Source: Lachnospiraceae bacterium (GTDB lineage: Bacteria > Bacillota > Clostridia > Lachnospirales > Lachnospiraceae). From it: DNA of 30,073 nt. Positions 21,760 through 30,073 of the stretch are shown here, one piece after another (positions within the stretch are counted from its first letter, which is position 1; every line of letters begins with the position of its first letter). The stretch covers positions 1 to 30,073 of the forward strand of contig JAGAEH010000058.1 in assembly GCA_017613225.1 (NCBI GenBank), written 5' to 3'. Position numbers and translations under genes: made by a program. The notes beneath the pieces were generated by a model. The model ran no database searches, was not told the origin of the DNA, and saw only the letters and a list, made by a program, of their open reading frames with translations.

Positions 21760-23092
21760 GGAAGGTCACCTCCTCTCCTGCAGCCTGCCGGCGCTCCGCG
21801 GCGGAAGTGATGTTCAGGCCCTGGATGATCCCCACGATGATCAGCGTGGAGAGCACGGAGCTGCCGCCGTAACTGATCAGTGGCAGGGTAATTCCCGTGG
21901 AGGGGATCATGGCCGTCACCCCGCCGACGTGCATGAAGACCTGGACGCCGATCATGGCGGCAAAGCCCGTCCCCAGAAGCTGGTAGAACCGTCCCTTGAT
22001 GCGGATGGAGATCCAGAACAGCTGGATGATGAAGCCCAGGTAGATCAGGATCAGCAGGGCGCCGAAGATCAGTCCCAGTTCTTCACAGATCGCCGAGAAG
22101 ATGAAGTCGTTCCGAGCCAGGGGAATGGTGTTGGGATAGCCTCCACACAGTCCCAGGCCGAAGAGCCCGCCGGAGCTCAGTGCCATCAGAGACTGCGAAA
22201 GCTGATAGCCCTTGTTTTCGTAGTCCGAAAAAGGATCCTTCCACATCTGCACCCGGACCCTGACGTGGTCGAACAGGTAATAGGCGCCCACCGAAGCCAC
22301 TGCGCCGGCTCCCAGCCCCGCTGCGAAAAAGGCGGGCCTGTGGGTGGCCACGAACAGCATGAACAGGTAGGCAATGAAATACACGAAGGCGCTGCCCAGA
22401 TCCGTGGAGGCCACCAGCACCAGCACATGAGCCGCGGCCAGGATAGTGGTCAGCACCACTCTTCCGAAGGACTGTTTCTGCCGGAACATGGAGGCCGCGA
22501 AGAACACGAAGCTGATCTTTACAAATTCCGAAGGCTGCAGCTTTACTGGGCCTAAAGACAGGGTCAGCTGGGCTCCGTAGGTGGTGCTGCCCAGCCTCCA
22601 CACCAGTACCAGCAGGCCGATGCCTGCCACCGCGTACAGATAAGCCCACTTGGACAGCACCCGCAGGTGCTTGATCACTACCGGCACCGCCAGCATCAGC
22701 AGCATGGCGCAGAGTCCCACCAGGAACTGGTAGGTGGCGCGGTCAAAGTCCAGGCGTGTCAGAAAGATCAGTCCCACGGCAAACAGAAAGACCGTGTTGC
22801 TCAGGATCACCCGGGACGCGTCCGGGTAAAGATGCAAAAACAGGGCCATGTAGGACAGGAAAAAGGCGATCTGGATCCCCATGAACCCCAGCACCATCCA
22901 GTCTTCGGTGTTCATGTAGATCACGAAATAGCAGCAGAACATCATCAGCAGCGTAAAGAAATTCTGCGCGTGGAACAACCTCCGGCTGCGCTGCAGGGAA
23001 CCCTGCCGCAGTGCCAGGAAGTTGATGATGGTGTAGAATACCGCTATGAAAAGGATCAGGTATTTAAAGATCTGCGAAAGTAATCCGGTCAC
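21752..23092 (-). CDS. FtsW/RodA/SpoVE (SEDS) peptidoglycan polymerase
   Basis: A 446-residue polytopic glycosyltransferase that polymerises lipid II. Family marks are KLQPSEFVKI (185-193), ASTDLGSA with the essential Asp231, the extracellular loop ending GYQLSQSLMALSSGGLFG, and MIPSTGITLPLISYGGSS near the C terminus. The N-terminal ~110 residues add helices before the conserved core, as in the FHA-RodA-PbpA type of clostridia and actinobacteria. The start is GTG 23090-23092 directly after the zapA TAA, with AGAGG 8 nt upstream. It is translationally linked to zapA and to the PBP. Confidence 0.94.
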   Translation of the reverse strand: MTGLLSQIFKYLILFIAVFYTIINFLALRQGSLQRSRRLFHAQNFFTLLMMFCCYFVIYMNTEDWMVLGFMGIQIAFFLSYMALFLHLYPDASRVILSNTVFLFAVGLIFLTRLDFDRATYQFLVGLCAMLLMLAVPVVIKHLRVLSKWAYLYAVAGIGLLVLVWRLGSTTYGAQLTLSLGPVKLQPSEFVKISFVFFAASMFRQKQSFGRVVLTTILAAAHVLVLVASTDLGSAFVYFIAYLFMLFVATHRPAFFAAGLGAGAVASVGAYYLFDHVRVRVQMWKDPFSDYENKGYQLSQSLMALSSGGLFGLGLCGGYPNTIPLARNDFIFSAICEELGLIFGALLILIYLGFIIQLFWISIRIKGRFYQLLGTGFAAMIGVQVFMHVGGVTAMIPSTGITLPLISYGGSSVLSTLIIVGIIQGLNITSAAERRQAAGEEVTFHG

Positions 23093-23437
23093 TTACTGAA
23101 CCTCTGTCGGCTCCGTCTTTTTTCTCTTTCTTTCCGCTTTCATCTGCTGGGAGACCATCTCGTGCTTGAGCTGATAGACTTCCTTTTCGAAGCTGTCCGC
23201 CCGCTGCTCCTGCTCGGCCGCGCGCTCGCGCATCTTATAGTAATCATCCGCCATGTTCAGCATCAGCATGACGTTCTGGAAATCCGCGGTCTGACGCAGG
23301 AAGCCCTGGGTCTTGCGGAGCTCGCTGATCTTGGAATTGATGTAGGAAGCGACTCTCTGCAGATACTCGGGGTCCTCATAGCCGCCGATATTGTAGGTCT
23401 TGCCCGCGATCACAACTTCTGTATAGTTCTTGTTCAT
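23093..23437 (-). CDS. zapA: Cell division protein ZapA
   Basis: A 114-residue protein that promotes FtsZ filament bundling at midcell. The N-terminal globular part (VVIAGKTYNIGGYEDPEYLQRVASYIN) is followed by a long helix that forms a coiled coil (about 50-105) and a basic tail. The length fits the short Firmicute type. It lies 12 nt after ruvB and is joined stop-to-start with the SEDS gene, which suggests that the SEDS-PBP pair acts in division. Confidence 0.92.
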   Translation of the reverse strand: MNKNYTEVVIAGKTYNIGGYEDPEYLQRVASYINSKISELRKTQGFLRQTADFQNVMLMLNMADDYYKMRERAAEQEQRADSFEKEVYQLKHEMVSQQMKAERKRKKTEPTEVQ

Positions 23438-23449
23438 TTTCTGTCCCCT

Positions 23450-24466
23450 TTACTCTTCCGTGATAAACCCGTCCATCACCGGGATGCCGAAGTGGCGGTA
23501 CGCCCGCTCGGAGGCCACCCGGCCCCTGGGCGTCCGGATCAGGAAACCGTTCTGGATCAGATAAGGCTCGATGACGTCCTCCAGGGTGCCCACGTCCTCG
23601 CCGATGGCCGCGGCCAGAGTGTCCAGGCCTACGGGCCCTCCGGAGAACTTCTCGATCACCGTCATGATCACCCTGCGGTCGGAGGCGTCCAGGCCGCTGG
23701 CGTCCACGTCCAGGATCCGCAGCGTCTCGTCCGCGATCTCTCTGGTGATCACGCCGTTGTGACGCACCTGGGCAAAGTCCCTCACCCGCTTCAGCAGTCG
23801 GTTGGCCAGCCTGGGCGTGCCTCTGGAGCGGCGGGCGATCTCCGCCGCGCCGTCCTCGTCGATCTCCACCCCCAGCTTGGCCGCGGAGTGGATCATGATC
23901 TGCTTCAGCTCCTCCGCGTTGTAGAACTCCAGCCTGTTGACGATGCCGAAACGGTCCCGCAGGGGAGCCGTCAGCATGCCGGCCCTGGTGGTGGCGCCGA
24001 TCAGCGTGAACTTCGGCAGCGCCAGATGGATGGACCTGGCGGATTCGCCCTTGCCGATCAGAATGTCGATGGCAAAGTCCTCCATGGCCGGATACAGCAC
24101 TTCCTCCACCTGGCGGTTGAGCCGGTGGATCTCGTCTACGAACAGCACGTCGCCGGGGGAGACGGAATTCAGGATCGCCGCCATGTCGCCGGGCCGTTCG
24201 ATGGCCGGGCCGGAGGTGATCTTGATGTTTACGCCCATCTCGTTGGCGATGATGCCCGCCAGTGTTGTCTTGCCCAGGCCGGGAGGCCCGTAAAAGAGCA
24301 CGTGGTCCAGCGTCTCGCCGCGGTTCTTCGCCGCCTCGATGTAGATCTTTAAGGTTTCCTTTATCTTATCCTGCCCGATGTAGTCCTCAAAGAACCTGGG
24401 ACGCAGGCTGTTGTCTATGGCCCTGTCCTCTTCCATCAGGTCGGTGTTGATGATCCTACGCTCCAT
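23450..24466 (-). CDS. ruvB: Holliday junction branch migration helicase RuvB
   Basis: A hexameric AAA+ motor that drives branch migration with RuvA in homologous recombination. The 338-residue protein has Walker A GPPGLGKTT (60-68), Walker B LFVDEIHRL (Asp111, Glu112), sensor 1 GATTRAG (158-164), and a C-terminal winged helix with RTPRGRVAS. ATG overlaps the ruvA stop as TAATG. RuvC is not present in the window. Confidence 0.98.
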   Translation of the reverse strand: MERRIINTDLMEEDRAIDNSLRPRFFEDYIGQDKIKETLKIYIEAAKNRGETLDHVLFYGPPGLGKTTLAGIIANEMGVNIKITSGPAIERPGDMAAILNSVSPGDVLFVDEIHRLNRQVEEVLYPAMEDFAIDILIGKGESARSIHLALPKFTLIGATTRAGMLTAPLRDRFGIVNRLEFYNAEELKQIMIHSAAKLGVEIDEDGAAEIARRSRGTPRLANRLLKRVRDFAQVRHNGVITREIADETLRILDVDASGLDASDRRVIMTVIEKFSGGPVGLDTLAAAIGEDVGTLEDVIEPYLIQNGFLIRTPRGRVASERAYRHFGIPVMDGFITEE

Positions 24467-25068
24467 TAGTTGACCTTTCTTCTAAGCGCCAGGCTTAAGA
24501 TCTGATCCGACGTCATGCCCGAGGTGTCACCCAGCTTGCTGATGACGGAAAGGGATTCGGAAGGGGAATAGCCCAGGGCGATCAGCGCCTGCAGCGCGTC
24601 CTCCCGCTCGCTTCCTCCCGCCTCGGTCACCGGCTGGGATACGCCCAGCGCCTCATTCAAGTCGCTCAGTTTGAACTTGTCCTTCAGTTCCAGGATGATC
24701 TTCTTGGCCGTCTTGGGGCCCAGGCCCGGGGTGCGGGCGATCTTCTTTTCGTCATCCGAAAGCACCGCCAGCTTCAGCTCGTTGGTGGTCATCATGCCCA
24801 GCACGCCGATGGCAGCCTTGGGGCCGACGCCGCTGATCCCCAACAGCAGGCGGAACAGTTCCCGATCCTCCGGCCTCTTAAAGCCGAAGAGCTTCAGGGC
24901 GTCCTCGGTCACATGAAAATGGGTGTAGAGCTTGACGCTGCTGCCCAGGGGCGGCAGTTCCGCCAGCAGGGACACAGGCACCGTCATGAAGTACCCGATG
25001 CCGCCTGTCTCGATCACCACACCCTTTTCTCCGGCCTCCGCCAGAATTCCCGTCACGTATGAAATCAT
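24466..25068 (-). CDS. ruvA: Holliday junction DNA-binding protein RuvA
   Basis: A tetrameric protein that holds four-way junctions open and recruits RuvB. The 200-residue protein has the N-terminal OB domain (GGIGYFMTVP, LYTHFHVTEDALKLFGF), helix-hairpin-helix motifs (ISGVGPKAAIGVL, TPGLGPKTAKKIILELKDK) and the C-terminal RuvB-binding domain (EDALQALIALGYSPSE). AGGAG is 5 nt before the ATG. It is the first gene of a run with ruvB, zapA, SEDS and PBP. The 158 bp upstream are A+T-rich and divergent with the exonuclease gene. I see no clear LexA box, and only weak -10-like sequences. Confidence 0.98.
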   Translation of the reverse strand: MISYVTGILAEAGEKGVVIETGGIGYFMTVPVSLLAELPPLGSSVKLYTHFHVTEDALKLFGFKRPEDRELFRLLLGISGVGPKAAIGVLGMMTTNELKLAVLSDDEKKIARTPGLGPKTAKKIILELKDKFKLSDLNEALGVSQPVTEAGGSEREDALQALIALGYSPSESLSVISKLGDTSGMTSDQILSLALRRKVN

Positions 25069-25226
25069 CCGTTCTCCTGAAGGCTAAAACGCCTTTGTAG
25101 TGTTTACTGCCTATCATAATATACTATATGTTGAGAAAATTCCATATATTTTTATATCCGACAGAAAGAATTAAGAAGTATTTCGGCTTGCAATAAAGGC
25201 CGGGACAGACCATAATAGAGGTGCTC

Positions 25227-26282
25227 ATGAAGATCATACAAAAGACATTTTCACTTGAATACGCGGACGCTCCCGAAGGCGCTCTCTTTCTGGACATCGA
25301 GACCACCGGGCTGAAGCCGGAGACCAGCCACCTGTATCTTTTCGGCTGCATCTGGCAGGATGCTCCGGGTTACTGGCAGTTTTGCCAGTGGTTCGCCGAG
25401 TCCCCCTTTGAAGAGCGGGCCGTATTGCGCGAGGTGGACGATTTTGCCAAAGATTTCCGTACCTTCGTCCACTTCAACGGGGATCGTTTCGACCTGCCCT
25501 ACCTGAACGTCAAGGCCGCGGACTTTGGGCTGGACAGTATCTTCACCCGGCGGGAAAGCCTGGATCTCTATCCCATTCTAAAGCCGCTGAAGACCTTTCT
25601 GCGCCTTCCCAACTGCCGTCAGAAGAGCTTTGAGAGCTTTCTGGATACCGGCAGGAAGGACATCTATAACGGCGGGGAACTGATCGACTTCTATCACCGC
25701 TATGTAAGGACAGGCTCCGAAGCGCTGCTGCAGCCTCTTCTCCTTCACAACGAGGAAGACGTGCTGGGCACCGTCAGCCTGCTGTCCCTCTTCCCCTACG
25801 TCCGGCTGATCAACGGCGACGCAGAGTTTTCTGACGTCTCCCTGCTCTCCGATGACGAGGACGTATTGCTCTCCCTCCGTACCAAGGACCGCTATCCGAT
25901 CTCCGTCTCCACTCTGTCCGACGGGATCTTTCTGAGGGTGGATCACGACCGTGTTCTTTTAAAGCTTCCCGTCCGGGAGCAGACCCTCAAATTCTTCTAT
26001 CCGGATCCGAAGAACTATTTCTATCTCATTTCAGAGGACCAGGCTGTACACAAGAGCGTGGCTGCCTTCGTGAATCCGGAGAACCGGGTGAAGGCGACGA
26101 AGGAAAACTGCTATATCAAAAAGACCGCCCGTTTCTATCCGCTGATGCAGACAGAGGGGACGGAGGTCTTCCGGGAATGCTGCCGGGGCGAAGCCTACGG
26201 CATCTGGGATCCTGCACTTGCTGATAACGTTAGCGGCTGGGCCGCTTATGTGGGCGCGTTCCTGCGCAGTTTAAAGGCCTGA
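25227..26282 (+). CDS. YprB-like RNase H-fold exonuclease
   Basis: A 351-residue protein with a DEDD-type exonuclease fold of the YprB family (RNase_H_2). The acidic motifs are complete: Asp23 and Glu25 in LFLDIETTGL, Asp89 (with Asn84) in HFNGDRFDLPYL, and Asp178 in HNEEDVLGTVSL. The C-terminal ~150 residues are of unknown role and end in an AAYVGAFLRSLKA helix. The start is ATG 25227, with AGAGG 5 nt upstream; GTG 25221 lies inside that site. It faces recO, with the stop codons 5 nt apart. The nucleic acid substrate is unknown. Confidence 0.88.
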   Translation: MKIIQKTFSLEYADAPEGALFLDIETTGLKPETSHLYLFGCIWQDAPGYWQFCQWFAESPFEERAVLREVDDFAKDFRTFVHFNGDRFDLPYLNVKAADFGLDSIFTRRESLDLYPILKPLKTFLRLPNCRQKSFESFLDTGRKDIYNGGELIDFYHRYVRTGSEALLQPLLLHNEEDVLGTVSLLSLFPYVRLINGDAEFSDVSLLSDDEDVLLSLRTKDRYPISVSTLSDGIFLRVDHDRVLLKLPVREQTLKFFYPDPKNYFYLISEDQAVHKSVAAFVNPENRVKATKENCYIKKTARFYPLMQTEGTEVFRECCRGEAYGIWDPALADNVSGWAAYVGAFLRSLKA

Positions 26283-26301
26283 GCGCGTCACGCCAGGCCT
26301 T
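26274..26301. terminator. Shared hairpin over the convergent ends of the exonuclease gene and recO
   Basis: An 8-bp perfect stem (26274-26281 with 26294-26301) and 12-nt loop contain both stop codons (26280-26282 plus, 26288-26290 minus). The T-tracts on either side are poor (TTCGG; TTTAAA), so it is at best a weak bidirectional terminator. Confidence 0.45.
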
Positions 26302-26950
26302 CGGTAAGGGCGGATAAGATCTCCAGGGATTTGAAATCCCTGTCGATGTAGTATTCCATCAGTTCCGCCACGGCTCTGGCGAATTCCCCGATGTACTCCT
26401 CTTTCAGGGTGAAGGAAAACAGTTTTTCGATGCGGCTGGCCAGCACGAAGCTCCAGGCATAGGCCGTGGTCTCGTCCGTTTCGGAGAGAGGCGTTTCGCT
26501 GTATTCCCCGTTGCACTGCATCAGTTTCAGCTCATAGACCGAGCGGATCAGTCGCTTGGGAATGGTTCCTTTTTGCAGCGCCACAAGGGAGGCGTACAAG
26601 AGCTTCAGCATGTCCCCGGCCTCCGCCCCTTCCCTGGCGTAGTAGCCCGCAAGCTCGGAGAAATAACCAGCGTAGCAGCTGTTCTCCAGATCCGTGGTGA
26701 TGTCCTCGAAATAATTGCTGATCTCCATGGCAGAGACCGTATAGGAATTGCGTCCTTCGAACAGAGTGACGCGGCCGAAGGCAAAGGCCCGGGTGGCTGC
26801 CACCAGCGGACTGTTCGGCTTGCGCGCGCCCCGGGCGAAGGCGGTGATCTTTCCCCGCTCCTTCGTCAGCAGCACGATCCTTCTGTCGGTCTCTCCTGCC
26901 GGCGCCGCGGAAAGCACCATGCCGGTCAGGGTCAGTGCGTCATTTATCAT
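26288..26950 (-). CDS. recO: DNA repair protein RecO
   Basis: RecO, with RecR, loads RecA on SSB-coated gaps. The 220-residue protein begins with the OB-fold core (LTLTGMVLSAAPAGETDRRIVLLTKERGKI), followed by FARGARKPNSPL and a helical C-terminal half (NYFEDITTDLENSCYAGYFSELA). The zinc-binding CxxC pair of the classical family is absent; only two cysteines remain. This appears usual for RecO of this lineage, judging from memory of relatives. It overlaps the 3' end of era by 11 nt. Confidence 0.94.
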   Translation of the reverse strand: MINDALTLTGMVLSAAPAGETDRRIVLLTKERGKITAFARGARKPNSPLVAATRAFAFGRVTLFEGRNSYTVSAMEISNYFEDITTDLENSCYAGYFSELAGYYAREGAEAGDMLKLLYASLVALQKGTIPKRLIRSVYELKLMQCNGEYSETPLSETDETTAYAWSFVLASRIEKLFSFTLKEEYIGEFARAVAELMEYYIDRDFKSLEILSALTEGLA

Positions 26951-27848
26951 CTTCCTTATATCCGTAGTTCCGCAGCAGCAGGTCGCTGTTGCGCCATTCC
27001 TTCCGTACCTTCACCCAGAGGCGCAGGTTCACCTGGGTCTCCATCATCTCTTCGATCTCCCGGCGGGCCGCGGTGCCGATCTTCTTCAGCATGGCGCCGC
27101 CCTTTCCGATGATGATCCCCTTGTGGGAATCCCGCTCGCAGACGATGGTGGCGTCGATGTCAAAGAGGCCGCTGTCCCGTTCCGACATGCGGTCGATCAC
27201 CACGGCGATGCCGTGGGGGATCTCCTCTGAGAGGAGCTTCAGGGCCTGCTCCCTGATCAGCTCCGCGGCGATCTGGCGCATGGGCTGGTCCGTCAGGGTG
27301 TCCTCGTCAAAGAGCAGCGGTCCTTCCGGCATGTACTTGAACACCGTGTCCATCAGGTCTTTCGTATTGTCGCCCTTCAGCGCGGAGACGGGGATGATCT
27401 CCGAAAAGTCCATCTCCGCCGAGTACCTGGCGATGACCGGCAGCAGTTCTTCTTTCTTTACCGTGTCGCACTTGTTGATCACCAGGATAACCGGCGCCTT
27501 CACCGTCTTCAGCTTTGCCAGGATGTTCTGTTCAAATTCCCCGATGAAGGTGGAGGGCTCCACCAGGTAGAGCACCAGATCCACGTCCTTGACGGAACTT
27601 TCGGCGGTCTTCACCATGAAGGTGCCAAGTTTCGTCCTGGATTTGTGAATGCCGGGGGTGTCAACGAAGACCACCTGGCCCCGTTCGTCGGTATAGACCG
27701 TACGGATCCGGTTGCGCGTGGTCTGGGGCTTATCGGAGGTGATGGCCACCTTCTGTCCGATCAGCTGGTTCATCAGAGTGGACTTGCCCACGTTGGGACG
27801 GCCGATGATGGCCGCGATCCCGCATTTTCTCTGCTCAGTCTTGCTCAT
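26940..27848 (-). CDS. era: GTPase Era
   Basis: An essential GTPase that binds the 3' end of 16S rRNA in 30S assembly. The 302-residue protein has G1 GRPNVGKST (16-24), G2 TTRNRIR, G3 DTPGIH, G4 NKCD and G5 SALKGDN. A C-terminal KH domain follows with GIIIGKGGAMLKKIG. The start overlaps the M16 protease stop as ATGA (27845-27848), and the end overlaps recO. Confidence 0.98.
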   Translation of the reverse strand: MSKTEQRKCGIAAIIGRPNVGKSTLMNQLIGQKVAITSDKPQTTRNRIRTVYTDERGQVVFVDTPGIHKSRTKLGTFMVKTAESSVKDVDLVLYLVEPSTFIGEFEQNILAKLKTVKAPVILVINKCDTVKKEELLPVIARYSAEMDFSEIIPVSALKGDNTKDLMDTVFKYMPEGPLLFDEDTLTDQPMRQIAAELIREQALKLLSEEIPHGIAVVIDRMSERDSGLFDIDATIVCERDSHKGIIIGKGGAMLKKIGTAARREIEEMMETQVNLRLWVKVRKEWRNSDLLLRNYGYKEDDK

Positions 27849-30073
27849 GCCAGGATCTCCACCGTTTCGAAAATGTCTTTGCAGTCATTCAGCGAGCCCT
27901 CGCTGCCCAGGGTGCAGATGCAGTGCTGAGCCACCAGTGACTCCATCAGGTCCGCATAGCCGCGGACGGTCTCCGGGGTGGCCGCCAGGATCTCGCTACG
28001 TTCTTTTTCGATCATCTCGTTGGTCAGGCCGCACCTGGCCGCGCCGTAGCTGGCGCTTCCCCACATGGCAGGGGTCAGGGGGCGGTCAAAGGTGCCGATC
28101 ACGCCGATGATGTAGTCCGTCATCTCCCGTTCCGTGGGATCGAAGGCCCGCAGATAGTCCGCGATGGCCGCGTAGGTCTGGTAGCTCTCCCGCACATGGG
28201 GATCCCGGTAGGAGGACAGGAAGCACTTGCCGCTGCGGCGGAAGCCGCACATGGCGCCGTAGGCGCCGCCCTTGACCCGAAGTTCCGTCCACAGGTAGTC
28301 CTTGGACAGGACGGCCCGCAGCACGTTCAGGCCTCCTTCATACTCCCGGCCGGCCTTGAAAAGATCCCCTGCCAGAGCCGCGTAATTGACCTGGCCCGGC
28401 GTGATGACGCCCTCGTTCCTGACGGAAAGCGGCGGAATCTCCACCTGCTGCGCGTCCTTGTGCTCCGCCGCGGCAAACCTGCCGGACAGGCAGTCCTTTA
28501 CCAGATCGAAGCCCTCGGCATCCTCGGTGACGCTGAGGGTGAGGCAGCTGTCGTCAAAGACTTCTTTCGCCAGGACCGCCAGACGCGCGGACAGGGCCTT
28601 CAGGTCCTCTTCCTCCGCGGGCATGGCCTTCAGCCAGCGCAGAAAGTCCAGACCATCCAGCTGCTCCCCGTACCAGGAGGAGGGGGAGAAATAACTGAAG
28701 GCGCGGGCCACCGCGGTGCTGTGGGCGCTGCCGATGGCATTCTGCTCATAGCGGGAGCGAAGCTGTCGGATCAGCTCTCCCAGGCGCTTGACGTCGGAAA
28801 AGTCCGTGCGGTCCCGCATTTCAATGGCCAGGTCCAGAGCCTTGTCCAGATTGGCCCGGACCGTCTTGATGTTGATGTCGAAGGTGGGCAGGAAGGATTC
28901 CGGCTCCTCCACGGGGTTCAGGACGTTGAGCCCGGTGCCGATGCCGCCGGATACCAGCATGATCTCACTGGAGAGGTCGCGGTAAGAGCGCTCTTCCGTA
29001 TCCATGCTGCCGATCAGGCTGCGCAGCAGAGAAAGCTCGTGCAGCTGATCCACCGGTACGGCGCTGACGTCATAGGAAAGGGTCACATAGGCGATCCCGC
29101 CGGTAAAGGTCTCGTGGTGCAGCAGCGGGATCCCTCCCAGCTGATGGTTCACGGCGCTGAGTCTGCGGAATCCTGCGTTCAGGTCCTCCCGGTCCAGTTT
29201 GGGGATAGTGGCAAGAGCTTCCGCCGTGTCCGGCGTCTCCTGAAATGCCAGCAGGTCTTGTCCCTGCCGAACAAGGGCCTCGATCTCCTCATGGGAGAGC
29301 GTCTGTTTTTTAGCCGCCAGCTTCTGCCGCAGAGCCTCTTCCTGCTCCGCCAGCAGACCGGCTTTTGCCTGCAGTTCCACCTCGGCGCTGTGGGTGTTTT
29401 CCAGCAGCGCTGTCCTTATCAGTTCTTCGAAATATCCGGTGGAGACCCTTTCCTTCAGCGCCTCATATTCCTTTTCATAGCGGAGGCTGGAAAAGGGGTC
29501 GTTATCGTCATAGAGCCAGGTGTCCATGCAGGTGATGGCATAGATGAGCCCCTTGGGAGCGCCGCCGAAATCCGCTTCACGGCTGGAAAACTCCAACCCG
29601 TTGATGGCCGCCCGCAGGGCCTTTTCCCCGATGCCCTCCCGAACGATCTTGGCCAGCGTCTCATTCACCACAGAAGTGAACCGCTCCGCGTCCTCCCTGC
29701 GGGTGTTTTTCGCGGCAATGTAGAAGAAAGGCTGACGCAGCTCTCCGCGGAACCCGCCAAAGATATCCTCTCCCAGGTCCGCGTCGATCAGCGCCTGCCG
29801 CAGGGGCGCGCCTTCCATGCTGACCAGTGCCCGCTCCAGCACCTGGAAGGCGATGCATTCCGCATTGTCCATGCCATCCTTCAGGCACCAGGCTTTGGCG
29901 GTCCAGTCTTTCTTCTCTTCCGGTTCGCCCTCCGGCAGCCCGTACTCCACCACCTGCCTGCGCACCGCCTCAAAGGGCTTCTGCAGGGGCAGTTCGGAAT
30001 CCGGCGCCGTCCGCTCGTAATGGCTCAGGTATTCCCTGTCAATGAATTCCAGCCGCTCTTCCATGTCCATGTC
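27845..30073 (-). CDS. M16C (presequence protease-type) metallopeptidase, C-terminal 742 residues
   Basis: The frame is open to the right edge; codons continue upstream of the Met at 30070, so the true start lies outside. PreP/Cym1-type proteins are about 970 residues, so some 230 N-terminal residues, including the zinc motif HxxEH, are missing from the window. Visible parts are the rest of the N-terminal peptidase half, the charged M16C linker helix pair (about 220-270 of the visible part), the inactive third domain (GGIAYVTLSYDVSAVP, SGGIGTG), and the C-terminal signature RVKGGAYGAMCGFRRSG with SYRDPH. The role is probably degradation of unfolded peptides. It heads a run with era and recO. 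Confidence 0.93.
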   Translation of the reverse strand, partial: DMDMEERLEFIDREYLSHYERTAPDSELPLQKPFEAVRRQVVEYGLPEGEPEEKKDWTAKAWCLKDGMDNAECIAFQVLERALVSMEGAPLRQALIDADLGEDIFGGFRGELRQPFFYIAAKNTRREDAERFTSVVNETLAKIVREGIGEKALRAAINGLEFSSREADFGGAPKGLIYAITCMDTWLYDDNDPFSSLRYEKEYEALKERVSTGYFEELIRTALLENTHSAEVELQAKAGLLAEQEEALRQKLAAKKQTLSHEEIEALVRQGQDLLAFQETPDTAEALATIPKLDREDLNAGFRRLSAVNHQLGGIPLLHHETFTGGIAYVTLSYDVSAVPVDQLHELSLLRSLIGSMDTEERSYRDLSSEIMLVSGGIGTGLNVLNPVEEPESFLPTFDINIKTVRANLDKALDLAIEMRDRTDFSDVKRLGELIRQLRSRYEQNAIGSAHSTAVARAFSYFSPSSWYGEQLDGLDFLRWLKAMPAEEEDLKALSARLAVLAKEVFDDSCLTLSVTEDAEGFDLVKDCLSGRFAAAEHKDAQQVEIPPLSVRNEGVITPGQVNYAALAGDLFKAGREYEGGLNVLRAVLSKDYLWTELRVKGGAYGAMCGFRRSGKCFLSSYRDPHVRESYQTYAAIADYLRAFDPTEREMTDYIIGVIGTFDRPLTPAMWGSASYGAARCGLTNEMIEKERSEILAATPETVRGYADLMESLVAQHCICTLGSEGSLNDCKDIFETVEILA

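Noticed and set aside
25190..25216. TTGCAA-17-CATAAT as a promoter for the YprB-like gene
   Set aside because: The predicted start would fall at or after the ribosome binding site (25216-25220), making the mRNA leaderless despite a good Shine-Dalgarno sequence.
25069..25226. LexA/SOS box in front of ruvA
   Set aside because: I found no GAAC-N4-GTTC-type palindrome; the region is A+T-rich with only weak promoter-like hexamers.

Overview
The window is a gene-dense, G+C-rich stretch of bacterial chromosome from a low-copy housekeeping neighbourhood. Gene content and protein style point to a Clostridia/Lachnospiraceae-type Firmicute. The indicators are the Clostridium-type NifS-NifU pair, flavin-dependent ThyX, split short chromate transporters, a heterodimeric ABC exporter, a SEDS-PBP pair next to ZapA, a RecO without zinc cysteines, an M16C presequence-type protease upstream of era, and strong GGAGG ribosome binding sites. 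The taxonomic call is inference; there is no rRNA here. There is no phage, IS, CRISPR or defence locus that I can support.

Layout, left to right; almost everything is on the minus strand. (1) 1-822: the N-terminal part of a DUF885-like protein with its own good promoter. (2) 906-1768: secG then smpB, each with an intrinsic terminator and a promoter before secG. (3) 1783-5072: nifS-nifU, then tRNA-Ser(CGA), a terminator, then a MATE efflux pump. (4) 5075-9909: a heterodimeric ABC exporter followed by two half-size chromate transporters in overlapping frames. One exporter subunit is cut by a single in-frame TAA. (5) 9984-11432, plus strand: an FKBP/trigger-factor-like lipoprotein and tRNA-Thr(CGT). 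(6) 11484-14350: thyX, a D,D-carboxypeptidase homologue whose nucleophile serine is asparagine, and an AraC regulator. Upstream of thyX is a ~195-bp highly structured inverted-repeat element. (7) 14593-18349: the potABCD polyamine importer. (8) 18381-20044: a membrane-anchored polysaccharide-deacetylase-like protein with its own promoter. (9) 20077-25068: ruvA-ruvB-zapA-SEDS-PBP, an apparent five-gene operon linking recombination and cell-wall synthesis. (10) 25227-26282, plus: a YprB-like RNase H-fold exonuclease, convergent with recO. (11) 26288-30073: M16C protease (N terminus beyond the edge)-era-recO.

I did not see a clearly new multi-gene system. The observations most worth checking are the Ser-to-Asn change in an otherwise intact D,D-carboxypeptidase, the TAA/GTG split of the degenerate-site ABC subunit, the structured repeat element with a duplicated thyX start site, and the tRNA-Thr promoter that starts directly into what looks like the upstream gene's terminator.
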